DNA of 64,000 nt from Levilactobacillus huananensis (GCF_003946145.1 NZ_RHOC01000006.1:1-64000); one strand, 5' to 3'. Numbered from the stretch's first letter, positions 1 to 8,790 are shown. Program-made: numbers and translations. Notes: generated from the sequence alone by a model not told the origin.

Positions 1-270
1 GCATTCACGTCAAAAGCTTTCAATAATTTAATGACTGATCACGAAGTGATCAGAAGCATGTCACGTCCAGGAACACCATACGATAATGCGCCAATGGAGC
101 GTTGGTGGAATGAATTCAAGCTTAACTGGTTGGATAGTCACCCAATGCCAAAGACAAGGGAAGAATTAGTGAAACTGATTGAGGCAGGCATTTACTATTT
201 CAACTATATTGATCGCACAGCACAAAGAAACGGCTCCACCGCGAATGAATACCGCGATGAAGCCGCCTAA
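1..270 (+). CDS. IS3-family transposase, C-terminal part (5' end outside the window)
   Basis: The reading frame is open from base 1, so this is the tail of a longer gene. The segment PYDNAPMERWWNEFK has the C-terminal signature of the IS3-family DDE (rve) integrase domain: the catalytic Glu followed seven residues later by Lys. The YFNYIDRTAQRNGSTANEY stretch matches the usual 'YN..R.H..LG..sP.ey' ending of OrfB proteins. Only about 89 residues are visible, so it cannot be told whether the element is intact. It catalyses cut/copy-out transposition of its own IS. Confidence 0.85.
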   Translation, partial: AFTSKAFNNLMTDHEVIRSMSRPGTPYDNAPMERWWNEFKLNWLDSHPMPKTREELVKLIEAGIYYFNYIDRTAQRNGSTANEYRDEAA

Positions 271-311
271 GCAATACTAAAAATTATATTATTTCAACTG
301 TCAACTTGACA
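1..311 (+). mobile_element. Right end of an IS3-type insertion sequence
   Basis: The transposase stop at 270 is followed by about 40 bp of AT-rich sequence and then the palindrome TGTCAACTTGACA at 299-311, a plausible terminal inverted repeat end (IS3 ends commonly begin TG..CA). The left end lies outside the window, so neither the other inverted repeat nor the target-site duplication can be checked. The exact right boundary is uncertain by several bases. Confidence 0.5.
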
Positions 312-352
312 GGTACTAGTGCAGAAATAATCGAAGTGGGCCTTTATTTGTT

Positions 353-790
353 TTAACCCGCCGGCGTAGTCGCTTGTCGTTGCCGCAGATCGTCAATCAT
401 CATCTGCAAGGTCAGTTGGGCCATCTCGGCCTCAGCTGCCTGTTGTACCCGATCATAGGCCTGGTCCAACGTCTGCTGGATATGTGCGCCCACTGGACAA
501 GCCATATTCGTCTTGGGATCAACATGTAAGAGATCCTGATTAACCTCTACCGCTTTAAAAATATCAAGTAAACTAATTTCACTCGCTGGTCGTGCCAGAT
601 AAGGGGTCGCCGCCCCGGCCCGACTAACCAGTAAGCCAGCTCTCTTCAAGCTAGCCATTAGTCGCCGAACTACACTAGGATTGGCTTCCACACTGGTGGC
701 AATGGTGACGCTATCCAACGCCTCCGTTGGCGCAATCTCGATGTACGCCAAAATATGGACGGCATCACTCAACTTATAAGAATACTTCAT
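353..790 (-). CDS. Rrf2-family transcriptional regulator
   Basis: A 145-residue protein of typical Rrf2 length. The N-terminal half is a winged helix (residues 5-60: YKLSDAVHILAYI...SVEANPSVVRRLMASLKRAGLL), followed by the Rrf2 segment around ISLLDIFKAVE. One Cys is seen, in NMACPVG; the three-Cys cluster of Fe-S members is missing, so it resembles the YwgB/YwnA type rather than IscR or NsrR. The start has AGGAG eight bases upstream. It stands alone next to the insertion sequence, diverging from the secreted protein at 1025, so its target may be itself or that gene. Function is by family only. Confidence 0.85.
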   Translation of the reverse strand: MKYSYKLSDAVHILAYIEIAPTEALDSVTIATSVEANPSVVRRLMASLKRAGLLVSRAGAATPYLARPASEISLLDIFKAVEVNQDLLHVDPKTNMACPVGAHIQQTLDQAYDRVQQAAEAEMAQLTLQMMIDDLRQRQATTPAG

Positions 791-1024
791 GGAAACCGCT
801 CCTCTCGATCCGTTTTATCCAGTTTATCATCTGTGGTTTTAATTGCAACAGCACACCGTCGAATTATTCAAACTCGAAAATTTCCCATTTTGGAAAAGAA
901 TTCACCAAAATATAACCCGGGTTGTGAGCGGTCTTGGTCTACGACTAATCCATTCAATTTTCCCGTTCATTTAATTCTAAAATTCGGTATACTAGACATT
1001 AATAAGTCTTCATCAAAGGAGGTT

Positions 1025-1933
1025 TTGACAACGAAACGACGATGGTTCAGCTTTGGTACCGGTCTTATTGTAGCCGTGATCGCTCTCATCGGGAGCTGGT
1101 CCGCCGCTCGGGCACAAACCGAGAAACCGAGTGCCATTGTCAAAGTCGGCCAGTATGCCGCCAGTACCGATTTTCTTAATCTCAGTCAATACTTTCAGCT
1201 GACCAGTCCATTACAGGTCAAAGTTAACTACGTTCCGACCACCAAGGTTGGCCATCCGCTACGGCGAACGCTGACCCTGCCCCAAGGAACAATCGTCGCC
1301 GGTTCTCTCACGACGACCAAGTCTGGGGACTTTCTGGTGCCAACCCTGCAACTCTACCTGGCACGGCTCAGTTACCCTCTGATTCATCGTGAAGCACCCA
1401 TGGGCTACACAATTGACCCGGGCGCTGGTGCCTACGATGCTCAGGTCACGTTGAGAGCCACGGACAAGCTCTCAGCCTTCAAACGCGTCCCTGCCCCAAA
1501 GTACATGCCGGCCTATAGTCACGGTGATCTCTACTTGGGTGGCGCAAAGTCGGCGCTCAGTTCCCAAGAACCTGACAGCCAAAGCATTCGCATCACTCCC
1601 GATGGCTACTTGGAATACATCACCTATGATGACACGGTCAATCCTGGTCTAGGCTTCATGCAGCAACCAACCGGGATGGCCAAGATCACCCGGACCGACT
1701 TCCATGATCCTTATCGTGATCTCTATTTCAAGAAACCCATTCGTGGACTCCATCTCAAGCACGTGTCTCTGACGGGTGATCAGCAGTACAAGCTCACCTT
1801 GAAGAATCTACATACCCCACAACATACCTGGGGCAATGAGGATGCCGGAATCGCGGGAACTTTTAATAGTCTATACCTAATAGATGATAAACAGTACTAT
1901 ACGTTTATTGGTTATGATGGTATCAGCGGTTAA
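1025..1933 (+). CDS. Secreted protein of unknown function
   Basis: About 302 residues if started at the TTG at 1025, which follows AAAGGAGG at 1015-1022 with unusually tight spacing. An upstream ATG at 755 would overlap the Rrf2 gene and has no ribosome site. Residues 2-30 form a signal peptide: TTKRRW, then a hydrophobic core GTGLIVAVIALIGSW, then an SAARAQ cleavage region. The mature part has no domain I recognise; it is rich in Thr/Tyr, as in beta-rich extracellular proteins. No LPxTG and no C-terminal membrane segment, so probably released or loosely bound. Followed directly by a hairpin terminator. Confidence 0.65.
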   Translation: MTTKRRWFSFGTGLIVAVIALIGSWSAARAQTEKPSAIVKVGQYAASTDFLNLSQYFQLTSPLQVKVNYVPTTKVGHPLRRTLTLPQGTIVAGSLTTTKSGDFLVPTLQLYLARLSYPLIHREAPMGYTIDPGAGAYDAQVTLRATDKLSAFKRVPAPKYMPAYSHGDLYLGGAKSALSSQEPDSQSIRITPDGYLEYITYDDTVNPGLGFMQQPTGMAKITRTDFHDPYRDLYFKKPIRGLHLKHVSLTGDQQYKLTLKNLHTPQHTWGNEDAGIAGTFNSLYLIDDKQYYTFIGYDGISG

Positions 1934-1942
1934 TTAAGAAGA

Positions 1943-1978
1943 TGACTGACGAGAAAATACGACTCGTCAGTCACCTTT
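1943..1978 (+). terminator. Intrinsic terminator of the secreted protein gene
   Basis: Perfect 11-bp stem TGACTGACGAG / CTCGTCAGTCA (1943-1953 with 1963-1973), 9-nt loop, followed by CCTTT. It lies just 10 bp after the stop codon. Confidence 0.7.
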
Positions 1979-2004
1979 CGTTTAGCCCTATCCTGCAGAG
2001 ATGC

Positions 2005-2010
2005 TATACT
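2005..2010 (+). promoter_or_regulatory. Likely -10 box of the small membrane protein gene
   Basis: TATACT within GATGCTATACTGAAGAC, about 30 bp before the GTG start. The same ATGCTATACTGAA string recurs at 4237-4249 before the next plus-strand gene, suggesting a shared promoter style. The -35 box is not clear. Confidence 0.45.
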
Positions 2011-2040
2011 GAAGACAAAAGTCTCGAAGGAGGCCTGGCC

Positions 2041-2160
2041 GTGAATAAGCGGGTGATAAAACTCATCTTGGCTATTCTCATTCTAGGAGCCACCGCCAGC
2101 ATCTGTCTTCGTCACTGGGGCACGATTGCGAGTGCGCTCCCACTTTGGTTAATCAAATGA
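2041..2160 (+). CDS. Small single-pass membrane protein (39 aa)
   Basis: A GTG start at 2041 follows GAAGGAGG at 2027-2034, a strong ribosome site, and its own promoter lies after the preceding terminator. The product is VNKRVIKLILAILILGA..., a basic N-terminus, one hydrophobic helix (residues 5-18) and a hydrophobic C-terminus. It could be a small membrane protein or a cleaved peptide. No homologue recognised. The terminator and promoter arrangement makes it a believable independent small gene. Confidence 0.55.
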   Translation: MNKRVIKLILAILILGATASICLRHWGTIASALPLWLIK

Positions 2161-2198
2161 CAGACCACATGGCCTGCCATTTTTTATTTTCTCTATGG

Positions 2199-3080
2199 TT
2201 AATGATGCCAGAGTCGTGACCCAACATTACTGAGTGTAACCGCCCCGATAATAATAAGAACACCCAGCAACTGGCTTATCGATACCCGTTCACCTAGCAA
2301 CAAAAAGGCCACGACAATCGACGCCGGAAGTTCCAATGAAGACAGAATAGGACCCACGCCAGGAAGCAACTGCGGCATAAAGAACGAATAACAGGCCAGA
2401 GGCAGAATCATCGAGAACACCGCGACCAACGCACCCCAACCTATCGCTATTCCTGTCAGAGGGACTCGCAAGAGTTGTGGTCCCCAAACAATGGCAATCA
2501 GAATGAAGGCCCCGACGGTCATTAGCCAGGTCTTACTCAGAGGATCAAGGTTATTGCCCAGGCTAGCTGTAGCCTGTAACGTAGCGGCATAGGCCACCGC
2601 CGCTAGGAAGCTCAGCAACATCCCCATCAACGACAAGCTTCCCGTTATTGGCAAGAGCCCGGCCGCCAAGACCGTGCCCCCCAGAACGAAAACAATACTA
2701 ATCACTTGTAACCGCGATGGCCAACGATGATGAATGACTGCCCCTAATAACACCGACAACCAGACGGACTGCATTAACATGACCGCCGCTACGGCCACCG
2801 GGATCGACCGCAATGCCGTGATATAAAAGGTGTTGGTCAGCCCAGAGGTGGTGCCGGCCATCGTCACCAAAAGGATCTGACGCCAACCCGTGGTCTGAGT
2901 CAACAGACGTCGCCCGCGAACCAAATGAACCACAGTCAGGACCACGGCAGACGTCAGAAAGGACCAAAAGAGGAGTGGCCCATTAGCCACCCCATCTCGT
3001 CCGGCTAATTTGAATAAGGACGCCGGAATCCCATAACTAATCGCCCCAATGGCGACGAATAATGGGGCTAATCTCTTCAA
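2199..3080 (-). CDS. EamA/DMT-family transporter (downstream copy)
   Basis: 293 residues with about ten hydrophobic helices in two five-helix repeats, the normal EamA (DMT superfamily) architecture. It starts with TTG at 3080 after GAGGAG. It begins LAPLFVAIGAISYGIPASLFKLAG, nearly the same as the upstream gene at 3097-4008, and the two are separated by only 16 bp, so this is a co-transcribed tandem duplication. EamA proteins usually export amino acids or other metabolites, or take up nucleotide sugars; the substrate cannot be read here. Tandem EamA pairs may work as heterodimers, but each copy has a full ten helices. Confidence 0.85.
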   Translation of the reverse strand: MKRLAPLFVAIGAISYGIPASLFKLAGRDGVANGPLLFWSFLTSAVVLTVVHLVRGRRLLTQTTGWRQILLVTMAGTTSGLTNTFYITALRSIPVAVAAVMLMQSVWLSVLLGAVIHHRWPSRLQVISIVFVLGGTVLAAGLLPITGSLSLMGMLLSFLAAVAYAATLQATASLGNNLDPLSKTWLMTVGAFILIAIVWGPQLLRVPLTGIAIGWGALVAVFSMILPLACYSFFMPQLLPGVGPILSSLELPASIVVAFLLLGERVSISQLLGVLIIIGAVTLSNVGSRLWHH

Positions 3081-3096
3081 AGAATCGTCTCCTCAA

Positions 3097-4008
3097 TCAT
3101 TGTTCATTCGAAGCCTGTTGCATCTCACGTTCTGTGATAGCCTTGTCTCCGACATTACTCAGAATGACCGCACCGATAATCACGAGAACCCCCACAATCT
3201 GTAGCCAAGTAACGCCCTCACCTAAAAGAAGAAAGGCGAAAACTACTGAGGCTGGCAATTCCAATGAAGATAGGATCGGCCCGACACCCAACTTGAGCAT
3301 TGGCATAAAGATCGAGTAGCACATCAAAGGTAACGTCATCGAGAAGATTGACGACAGAGCGCCCCAACCCACGGCAGACCAGGTGACCGGCGTGCTTAGC
3401 AACTGTGGAACCCAGGCTACGGTGACCAGAACCAGCGCCCCAATACACATCAACCAAGTCTTGGTTAAAGGATCCAAATTGTTCCCGAGACTAGCGGTAA
3501 ACTGCATCGTTAAGGCGTAGGAAACTGCCGACAAAAAGCATAGGAACAGCCCCCACAATGAGACGGCCTGCGTCATCGGGAAGAGTTCTGCCGCGAGAAC
3601 CGTTCCGGCCAATACCAAAATAATACTGATAATCTGCAGACGAGACGGCCATTTACGCTGGACCACCGCTCCGATTAGAACAGATAGCCAGACTGATTGC
3701 ATCAGCATCACCGCCGCGATCGCCACTGAAATATAATGAAGAGCGGCAATGTAAAGGGTTTCCGTTATCCCCGACGTCGTGCCGGCGGCGATAACGGCAA
3801 TCACCTGTCGCCAACTTGTATGCTGATGACTGAGCCAATTTTGTCGACCAACGTGGACGATTCCCAGTAACACTACCGAACTCAGAAACGTCCAGAATAG
3901 TAGTGGTCCGTTAGTGATTCCAGCGTTTCCAGCCATCTTCACAATCGACGCGGAGATCCCAAAACTTACCGCCCCAACCGCAACAAATAAGGGTGCCAAT
4001 CTCTTCAT
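3097..4008 (-). CDS. EamA/DMT-family transporter (upstream copy)
   Basis: 303 residues, ten predicted transmembrane helices. A close paralogue of the next gene throughout its length: both share MKRLAPLFVA, NGPLLFW, LMQSVWLSVL, ASLGNNLDPL.KTWLM and GVGPILSSLELPASVV. ATG start. The C-terminal tail carries a charged extension (KAITEREMQQASNEQ) absent from the other copy. First gene of a two-gene operon. Substrate unknown. Confidence 0.85.
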   Translation of the reverse strand: MKRLAPLFVAVGAVSFGISASIVKMAGNAGITNGPLLFWTFLSSVVLLGIVHVGRQNWLSHQHTSWRQVIAVIAAGTTSGITETLYIAALHYISVAIAAVMLMQSVWLSVLIGAVVQRKWPSRLQIISIILVLAGTVLAAELFPMTQAVSLWGLFLCFLSAVSYALTMQFTASLGNNLDPLTKTWLMCIGALVLVTVAWVPQLLSTPVTWSAVGWGALSSIFSMTLPLMCYSIFMPMLKLGVGPILSSLELPASVVFAFLLLGEGVTWLQIVGVLVIIGAVILSNVGDKAITEREMQQASNEQ

Positions 4009-4240
4009 GACGCATTACCTCTTTTACAACATTTACCGAACAAGGGCCGGGGTCACCCTGACGCTCCGTTTCCCCGAAATGCTTTCACTGCTTATCTTAC
4101 CATGAGATCGTAAGCCCGCGCACACCGACTTTTTCGGATCGCTATCGGTCTGAGTACTGATAACTCGGCCGCGCCTAGTATTTAGAAACTCCAACCATTG
4201 TCATTTATGAAAAAAACGGCGTCGCGGCATTCGACTATGC

Positions 4241-4246
4241 TATACT
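4241..4246 (+). promoter_or_regulatory. Likely -10 box for the gene at 4306
   Basis: TATACT in TATGCTATACTGAAAAC, about 60 bp before the start codon; no convincing -35 box. The rest of 4009-4305 holds no gene that I can support. Confidence 0.4.
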
Positions 4247-4305
4247 GAAAACGAATCAAACCATTTCACAGACTTCACTAAACTAATTTAGGAGTAAACC
4301 TCGCT

Positions 4306-4767
4306 ATGACTAACTCACCCGAATCAGGCTCACAAAACCCATCTCAAGTCCCCGATCCCCGCAGCTTTGGTAAAGCCCCCAATCTCGAAAATATTGATCG
4401 TTACCGTAAAGCCTTGGGTTACACCAGCACAGGCAACCCCGTCGTTTACGGCTATATGCTCGATACGGGTCTGACCCTGCTCGTTGGGGTCGTCGGCGTT
4501 CTCGCAACCCAGTATGACATGATTAGCTTTGAAGACGATGGGGTTCTCTTCTTAGGCATGGACCTTACCTCCCATTTTACGGGTGAAAATGCCTTCATTA
4601 AGTTTGCTGACTTGGAAAAAATCACCTTCAAAGGCTTCGGACTTAGTTACACGCTCACGCTCAGCGATGGCGATAACACCATGAAGGTTAAGGTCAACCG
4701 TTTCATCATGGGCCGTCCTTGGCAAGGCACTAACGTTAAGATCCTGGCACAACGCTATCACAAATAA
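4306..4767 (+). CDS. Conserved-looking hypothetical protein (153 aa)
   Basis: Starts at ATG after TAGGAG, ends just before a perfect terminator. The N-terminal 40 residues are polar and Pro/Ser-rich (likely disordered). Residues 50-68 contain a hydrophobic stretch (LTLLVGVVGVLATQY), and the C-terminal part alternates hydrophobic and charged residues as in a small beta domain (FLGMDLTSHFTGENAFIKFADLEKITF, split by Gly). It may be a PH-like membrane-associated domain, but I do not recognise the family. It is a single-gene unit with its own promoter and terminator. Confidence 0.6.
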   Translation: MTNSPESGSQNPSQVPDPRSFGKAPNLENIDRYRKALGYTSTGNPVVYGYMLDTGLTLLVGVVGVLATQYDMISFEDDGVLFLGMDLTSHFTGENAFIKFADLEKITFKGFGLSYTLTLSDGDNTMKVKVNRFIMGRPWQGTNVKILAQRYHK

Positions 4768-4780
4768 CTTACATTTATAA

Positions 4781-4810
4781 AAAGACTGATCAGCTGATCA
4801 GTCTTTTTTG
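4781..4810 (+). terminator. Bidirectional intrinsic terminator
   Basis: Perfect 13-bp palindrome AAAGACTGATCAG/CTGATCAGTCTTT at 4781-4806, followed by a T run on the plus strand and preceded by an A run, so it can serve both this gene and the convergent glycosylase gene. Confidence 0.8.
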
Positions 4811-4824
4811 ATATCTTAGATTGC

Positions 4825-5544
4825 CTACTCTGCTCGCCGCCGAGCCAAGATTTCCGTCAATGTCCGCTTTTGTTCTGGCGTCGTTCGCCGGAGTGACTTG
4901 ATCTTCTGGACAGTTCGTTGGACCAGGGGCACCGGCATCGTTTCTAGAACCTGATATACTCGATTCGGATCGTCCTTGAAAGCCGCTGCTAAGAACCAGG
5001 CCTGTCCCAATTGAACGTAGTTGTCATCACTGGTCACACTTAAAGCCAGTGTAAAGGCCTGATCGCGAAATTCCGGCGTCAGGTAGAACTTTAGCAGGAA
5101 CACCAACCCACTTCGCTGAAACCACGGGTGATCACTCTTCAGGTAACGCGCGATGGTCGTCAAAAATTCTGCAGGATACCGTTTGACTTGTTTAAAATGA
5201 ATCGCCATATCACAAATGGCCCAACAATCGGCGGTCGCAAAGTAGTGGTCACAGATCGCGATAAAATCCGCCAAATTAAACCGTAGCCGACTAATAACGA
5301 TGGCTCGAACCAGAATCATTTCGTAAACCTCAGTACCCGCTACTGCGAGAAATCCCATCGGATCCCCTTGACTAATGGCGGTTCCCCAGACTTTAAGTTC
5401 GGCCATCGAAATCCCTAAAATCGGATAGTTAGTCCGGACAATCTTAGCTTCTCGTGCCTGGGCCTTATCATTGCGCTTTAACTCTAGGAACGTGAGAAAT
5501 TTGGTATAGTTTTCTGATGTCCACTGGGTAGTCGTCAAATCCAT
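4825..5544 (-). CDS. DNA alkylation repair protein, AlkD-like HEAT-repeat glycosylase
   Basis: 239 residues, the usual length for the AlkD/AlkC (DNA_alkylation) family, all-helical throughout. The central motif TADCWAICDMAIH resembles the AlkD 'NWDxVD' segment, with Trp and Asp four residues apart as in the W109/D113 pair of Bacillus AlkD; a further Trp occurs in HPWFQRSGLVFLL. AlkD removes N3/N7-alkylated bases from DNA in the cytoplasm. It lies alone between two convergent/tandem units. The family call is fairly sure; activity is inferred. Confidence 0.85.
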   Translation of the reverse strand: MDLTTTQWTSENYTKFLTFLELKRNDKAQAREAKIVRTNYPILGISMAELKVWGTAISQGDPMGFLAVAGTEVYEMILVRAIVISRLRFNLADFIAICDHYFATADCWAICDMAIHFKQVKRYPAEFLTTIARYLKSDHPWFQRSGLVFLLKFYLTPEFRDQAFTLALSVTSDDNYVQLGQAWFLAAAFKDDPNRVYQVLETMPVPLVQRTVQKIKSLRRTTPEQKRTLTEILARRRAE

Positions 5545-5624
5545 GAGAATGTCTTCCTTTCAATCTCGTCATTTATCGTCATTATTCCATATTATGCCTA
5601 CAAATGCGAGATCCCTTAGCCAGT

Positions 5625-6920
5625 CTAATCATCAACTGGATCTTGTCGGTGTGCGTAGAAGTATCCCAACGTTCCCAGACTAAAGACAATGATAATTCCC
5701 ACTAAGATGCCGACGATCGACGCAATCGATCCGCCCAATGAGATCGTGTGGCGGAACCCCGCCATCGCAATCGTCATCGGCAAGTAAGGATGAACGATCT
5801 CGTACAGCTTGTTTGTCAGTTCAATCGGATAGGTCCCACCTGAACAGCCGATTTGAAAGAGCATGAAGAGTAGCATCAACCAAGCCCCCGTGAGGCCTAG
5901 CCACAGCCGGAAACAGGTCACAATGCTGAAGAAAGCCACGATGACTAGTAGACCAAATAGATAAGTCTTAACCGGTGCTAGTGGCCGCAAACCATTGATA
6001 TACCAGACCCCCAACCACATACCTGAGGCTGCCAAAATAACAAATCCCCAGAGAAACGCCATCTTATCCAACCAGGCCGTCAGAAAGTTTCGTGAGTGGC
6101 CATGACGTTTACCTGCATCGTAGATAATATTTAATGTAATACAACCGACGAATAGTGAAATTGCCATAAAGTATGGTGCCATCCCCGTCCCATTGTTGGC
6201 AATGGGCGCAACGTCATGTTGAACCAACTTAATTGGGGCGGACAGGATCTTTAACTTTGCCACTGTGTGCCCCTGCGCGCCAATCTGGCGACTCCCTTGT
6301 TGCAGGCCCTGACTAATTGCCAAGTCAGCAGCGGTTATCTGTGGACTCACCATCCCCGCTGCCATGGCCTGTGTGGTTTGTGATAACTTTTTAGAGGTCT
6401 CACCGAGCTGTTGTCCCAGCTTAGCTGACGCCATCTGTAGTTGATTGAATTCAGTCTGAACAACTTCCTGATTGAGCGTTGCCTGAAGTTTTTGCATCGC
6501 CGAGTTCCCCATCTTAGCCGCAACTGCGCTTTGCCCAGCGTTTGTTTCATAGGTAACTTTCAAGACTTGTGCTCGACTTCCTAAATGACTCAGACGCCAA
6601 GAAGCGCCGGTCGGAATTCGCAAAATCAGATAAACCTTGCCAGAGTGAAGATCTTGTAAGGCGCGCTTTTCAGTAAAGCGATGAAACTGTAACGTATGGT
6701 TTCGGACCAATGCCCGGGTGACGGAATTCCCCCATTCTAACCCCTTAACCGGGCGATCTTGGTTCACTACCGCCATTGGCAATCGGTGAAGTTCCCCATA
6801 AGGATTCCAAACTGACGCCAAGAAAGTTGCGGCATAAACCAGTGGAATCACCATAATTCCCAATAAGATCCGCCAAACTGCTGGATGTTCCCGTAAATAC
6901 TGCCATTCCTTAAACTTCAT
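5625..6920 (-). CDS. YhgE/Pip-type ABC-2-like membrane protein (short form)
   Basis: About 431 residues. I choose the second ATG (6920), nine bases after GGGAG; the ATG at 6929 touches that ribosome site. One N-terminal helix (LLGIMVIPLVYAATFLASVWNPYG), an extracytoplasmic part with the family motif LPMAVVNQD, a Gln-rich helical region (residues 165-215), then five or six C-terminal helices containing GTGMAPYFMAISLFVG and GTYPIELTN, shared with the large paralogue at 10663. It lies 126 bp downstream of a TetR gene, with an operator in the gap. YhgE/Pip proteins are ABC-2-like exporters or phage-infection proteins; the substrate is unknown. Confidence 0.85.
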   Translation of the reverse strand: MKFKEWQYLREHPAVWRILLGIMVIPLVYAATFLASVWNPYGELHRLPMAVVNQDRPVKGLEWGNSVTRALVRNHTLQFHRFTEKRALQDLHSGKVYLILRIPTGASWRLSHLGSRAQVLKVTYETNAGQSAVAAKMGNSAMQKLQATLNQEVVQTEFNQLQMASAKLGQQLGETSKKLSQTTQAMAAGMVSPQITAADLAISQGLQQGSRQIGAQGHTVAKLKILSAPIKLVQHDVAPIANNGTGMAPYFMAISLFVGCITLNIIYDAGKRHGHSRNFLTAWLDKMAFLWGFVILAASGMWLGVWYINGLRPLAPVKTYLFGLLVIVAFFSIVTCFRLWLGLTGAWLMLLFMLFQIGCSGGTYPIELTNKLYEIVHPYLPMTIAMAGFRHTISLGGSIASIVGILVGIIIVFSLGTLGYFYAHRQDPVDD

Positions 6921-6939
6921 ATCTCTCATCTCCCAAACC

Positions 6940-6956
6940 GAATGAACGAATCATTC
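6940..6956 (-). promoter_or_regulatory. Putative TetR operator in front of the yhgE-like gene
   Basis: Inverted repeat GAATGA-N5-TCATTC, extended by further TCATTC-like repeats, located between the TetR gene and the YhgE gene it precedes. The spacing and palindromy fit a TetR-family site; binding is inferred. Confidence 0.5.
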
Positions 6957-7046
6957 ATTCAAATTGCCATCAGTCTAATCACCACGAGCCCAAGCTCACG
7001 TGTTCAGACTTTATTCGGCCATGTTTGGTTGGTGAAATTACAATGA

Positions 7047-7685
7047 TTAGTGATAACTACGTAACAGAAGTTCCCGTACAACTGCCAGCATTTCGGTCTC
7101 CGTGCCACTTGCCATTTCCTTTTCAAAACTGTCAAACCGTTTGTGCGCACACCACCAAAAAATCAGATCGACCACAACAACCCCATTTCGTAAGGGATCC
7201 TTCAGGTCTGGCTGAAGGTGTTCCAGAAATTCACCGACCCGTTGATACAAGGTCTGCCGCTGTTGCCGGTACAGAGCCGTCAGTGCGGGGTTAAGGGTAG
7301 GGTTATGCTCTAAAATCAAGAAGTAACGTCCATACCGTTGAAAGGCCCCGAACAGTACCGTTAGGAGATCATCCAACGATTGAATATGTTGATCCGCCAA
7401 CTGATGATTCCAAACGGCATAGGCCTGTTCGGTCTGTTTGACCAACTCACGTAAGTCCACCGACATTAACGGAAAGTCTAGTGTCGCCGGTGTTTGCGTG
7501 GGAAGTGTTGACAAAAAGACATAATCTAACAGCGCCGCCTTACTGGCAAATAGCCGGTAAAGCGTTCCCACTGCCAACTGTGACCGCTGTGCGATCATCT
7601 GCATTTGTGTTTCATGATAGCCCGGTTGAATGAACAGTTCACTCGCCGCAGCATAAACACGTTGTAATTTTTCTTCATCAGTCAT
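7047..7685 (-). CDS. TetR-family regulator
   Basis: 212 residues. The N-terminal helix-turn-helix (residues 5-50) reads LQRVYAAASELFIQPGYHETQMQMIAQRSQLAVGTLYRLFASKAAL broken by normal TetR spacing: the 'G..LYR.F.sK..L' signature is clear. The rest is the helical ligand domain. It is the first gene ahead of the short YhgE protein on the same strand, so it most likely represses that gene and possibly itself via the 6940 palindrome. The inducer is unknown. Confidence 0.9.
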   Translation of the reverse strand: MTDEEKLQRVYAAASELFIQPGYHETQMQMIAQRSQLAVGTLYRLFASKAALLDYVFLSTLPTQTPATLDFPLMSVDLRELVKQTEQAYAVWNHQLADQHIQSLDDLLTVLFGAFQRYGRYFLILEHNPTLNPALTALYRQQRQTLYQRVGEFLEHLQPDLKDPLRNGVVVVDLIFWWCAHKRFDSFEKEMASGTETEMLAVVRELLLRSYH

Positions 7686-7794
7686 CTCTGATCCGCCTCC
7701 TCAACTCCATTTAACCTCCTACTCATCAGCTGACCCCAGACCAGACCACCACTCAGGAGAGTGACCTTACGAACCTCACTGACCGGAGACACTT

Positions 7795-7815
7795 TTCGCC
7801 AAAAATCTTGGCGAA
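7795..7815. repeat. Inverted repeat in the 7.69-7.91 kb intergenic region
   Basis: TTCGCCAA-AAATC-TTGGCGAA, a perfect 8-bp stem, 130 bp upstream of the TetR gene and 100 bp upstream of the reductase gene, with no T run. It could be an operator. A TATACT -10 candidate for the reductase gene lies at 7876-7881. Confidence 0.4.
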
Positions 7816-7914
7816 GGTCCCAGTTCAGCGAAAAGGTTGGGCACTTTGCTTGCCTTAGAGCAGCCTCAACCCCTTATACTGAAAGGGTAAACACATAGAA
7901 AGGAGTCGATTAAT

Positions 7915-8646
7915 TTGGATCGACCTTATATTTTTTGTCACATGGAAACGTCACTAGATGGCAAGATCACCGGTCCCTTTATGCAAGCCGCCGATGACAA
8001 CTACAAGGGTGATGGCGATCTCTTCTACCACATTGCCTTTGACGATGATGGCTACTACCATCCCCAGGGCTGGCTGTCCGGGCGGACGACGACCGACGAC
8101 AATTTCACGCATTATGCCAAACCACAGCTGGATGAACATGCTGCACCGGTTCCCGCTGGCGACTTCATCCCCACGACCATCGCGCCACAATACTACATTT
8201 CGATTGATCCCCACGGCAAATTGGCCTGGACTACCAATCAAATGACGTTCATGGCCACGACAGCTCATGTCTTGGAAGTCCTGACCAACCAAGCCAGCAA
8301 CGCCTACAAGGCCTTTCTGCGCCGACTCGACATTCCCTACATTATCGCGGGTGATACCGAGTTAGATGCCCCGCTAGCCATGAAAAAGCTCAAAGACCTC
8401 TTCCACATGGAAACCGTCATGTTGGGAGGCGGGGGCGTGCTCAATTGGTCCTTTATCCAACAAGGACTCTGCGATGAACTCAGCCTCGTCTTAAGCAACG
8501 CCGCCGATGGGTCGACCGATACCCCAACGCTCTTCTCCGCGGTTCCCGGGCTCTCATCAACGTCGCCACGGACCTTTACCTTGAAGAATGTCGAGGCACA
8601 TGACAACTTCGTCTGGCTCCGTTATCTGATCGACCCGAAAAAATAA
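7915..8646 (+). CDS. RibD C-terminal-domain reductase (dihydrofolate reductase fold)
   Basis: 243 residues from a TTG start preceded by AAAGGAG. The beginning YIFCHMETSLDGKITG is the classic RibD-C start ('SLDGkia'). The middle has RLDIPYIIAGDTELD, and KKLKDLFHMETVMLGGGGVLNWSFIQQGLCDEL is the NADPH-binding GGG loop followed by the family's 'DEl' motif. Members reduce pteridine/pyrimidine-like substrates with NADPH. Outside a riboflavin operon, as here, the substrate cannot be assigned. Single gene with its own terminator. Confidence 0.85.
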   Translation: MDRPYIFCHMETSLDGKITGPFMQAADDNYKGDGDLFYHIAFDDDGYYHPQGWLSGRTTTDDNFTHYAKPQLDEHAAPVPAGDFIPTTIAPQYYISIDPHGKLAWTTNQMTFMATTAHVLEVLTNQASNAYKAFLRRLDIPYIIAGDTELDAPLAMKKLKDLFHMETVMLGGGGVLNWSFIQQGLCDELSLVLSNAADGSTDTPTLFSAVPGLSSTSPRTFTLKNVEAHDNFVWLRYLIDPKK

Positions 8647-8753
8647 GGTTGACGTGCCGGAGTCAACGTGCGATACTACTCCTGGTGCCAAACCAAGGTG
8701 GGGGTACGCGATCGGTGCGCAAGCATTCCGAAGGTCGCCGCACCTCACCACTA

Positions 8754-8790
8754 AACCAGCTCTGCGCTTTGCGTAGGGCTGTTTTTTTAT
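8754..8790 (+). terminator. Intrinsic terminator after the RibD-like gene
   Basis: CAGCTCTGCGC-TTT-GCGTAGGGCTG, an 11-bp stem with two G-U pairs, followed by TTTTTTT. The 100 bp before it (8650-8750) holds no gene I can support. Confidence 0.75.

Noticed and set aside
755-1024. Long N-terminus of the secreted protein
   Set aside because: Antisense to the Rrf2 gene start, and the signal peptide begins after the AAAGGAGG at 1015-1022.
8650-8753. tRNA- or riboswitch-like fold after the RibD-like gene
   Set aside because: No cloverleaf, T-loop or known aptamer consensus could be traced; only the terminator is convincing.
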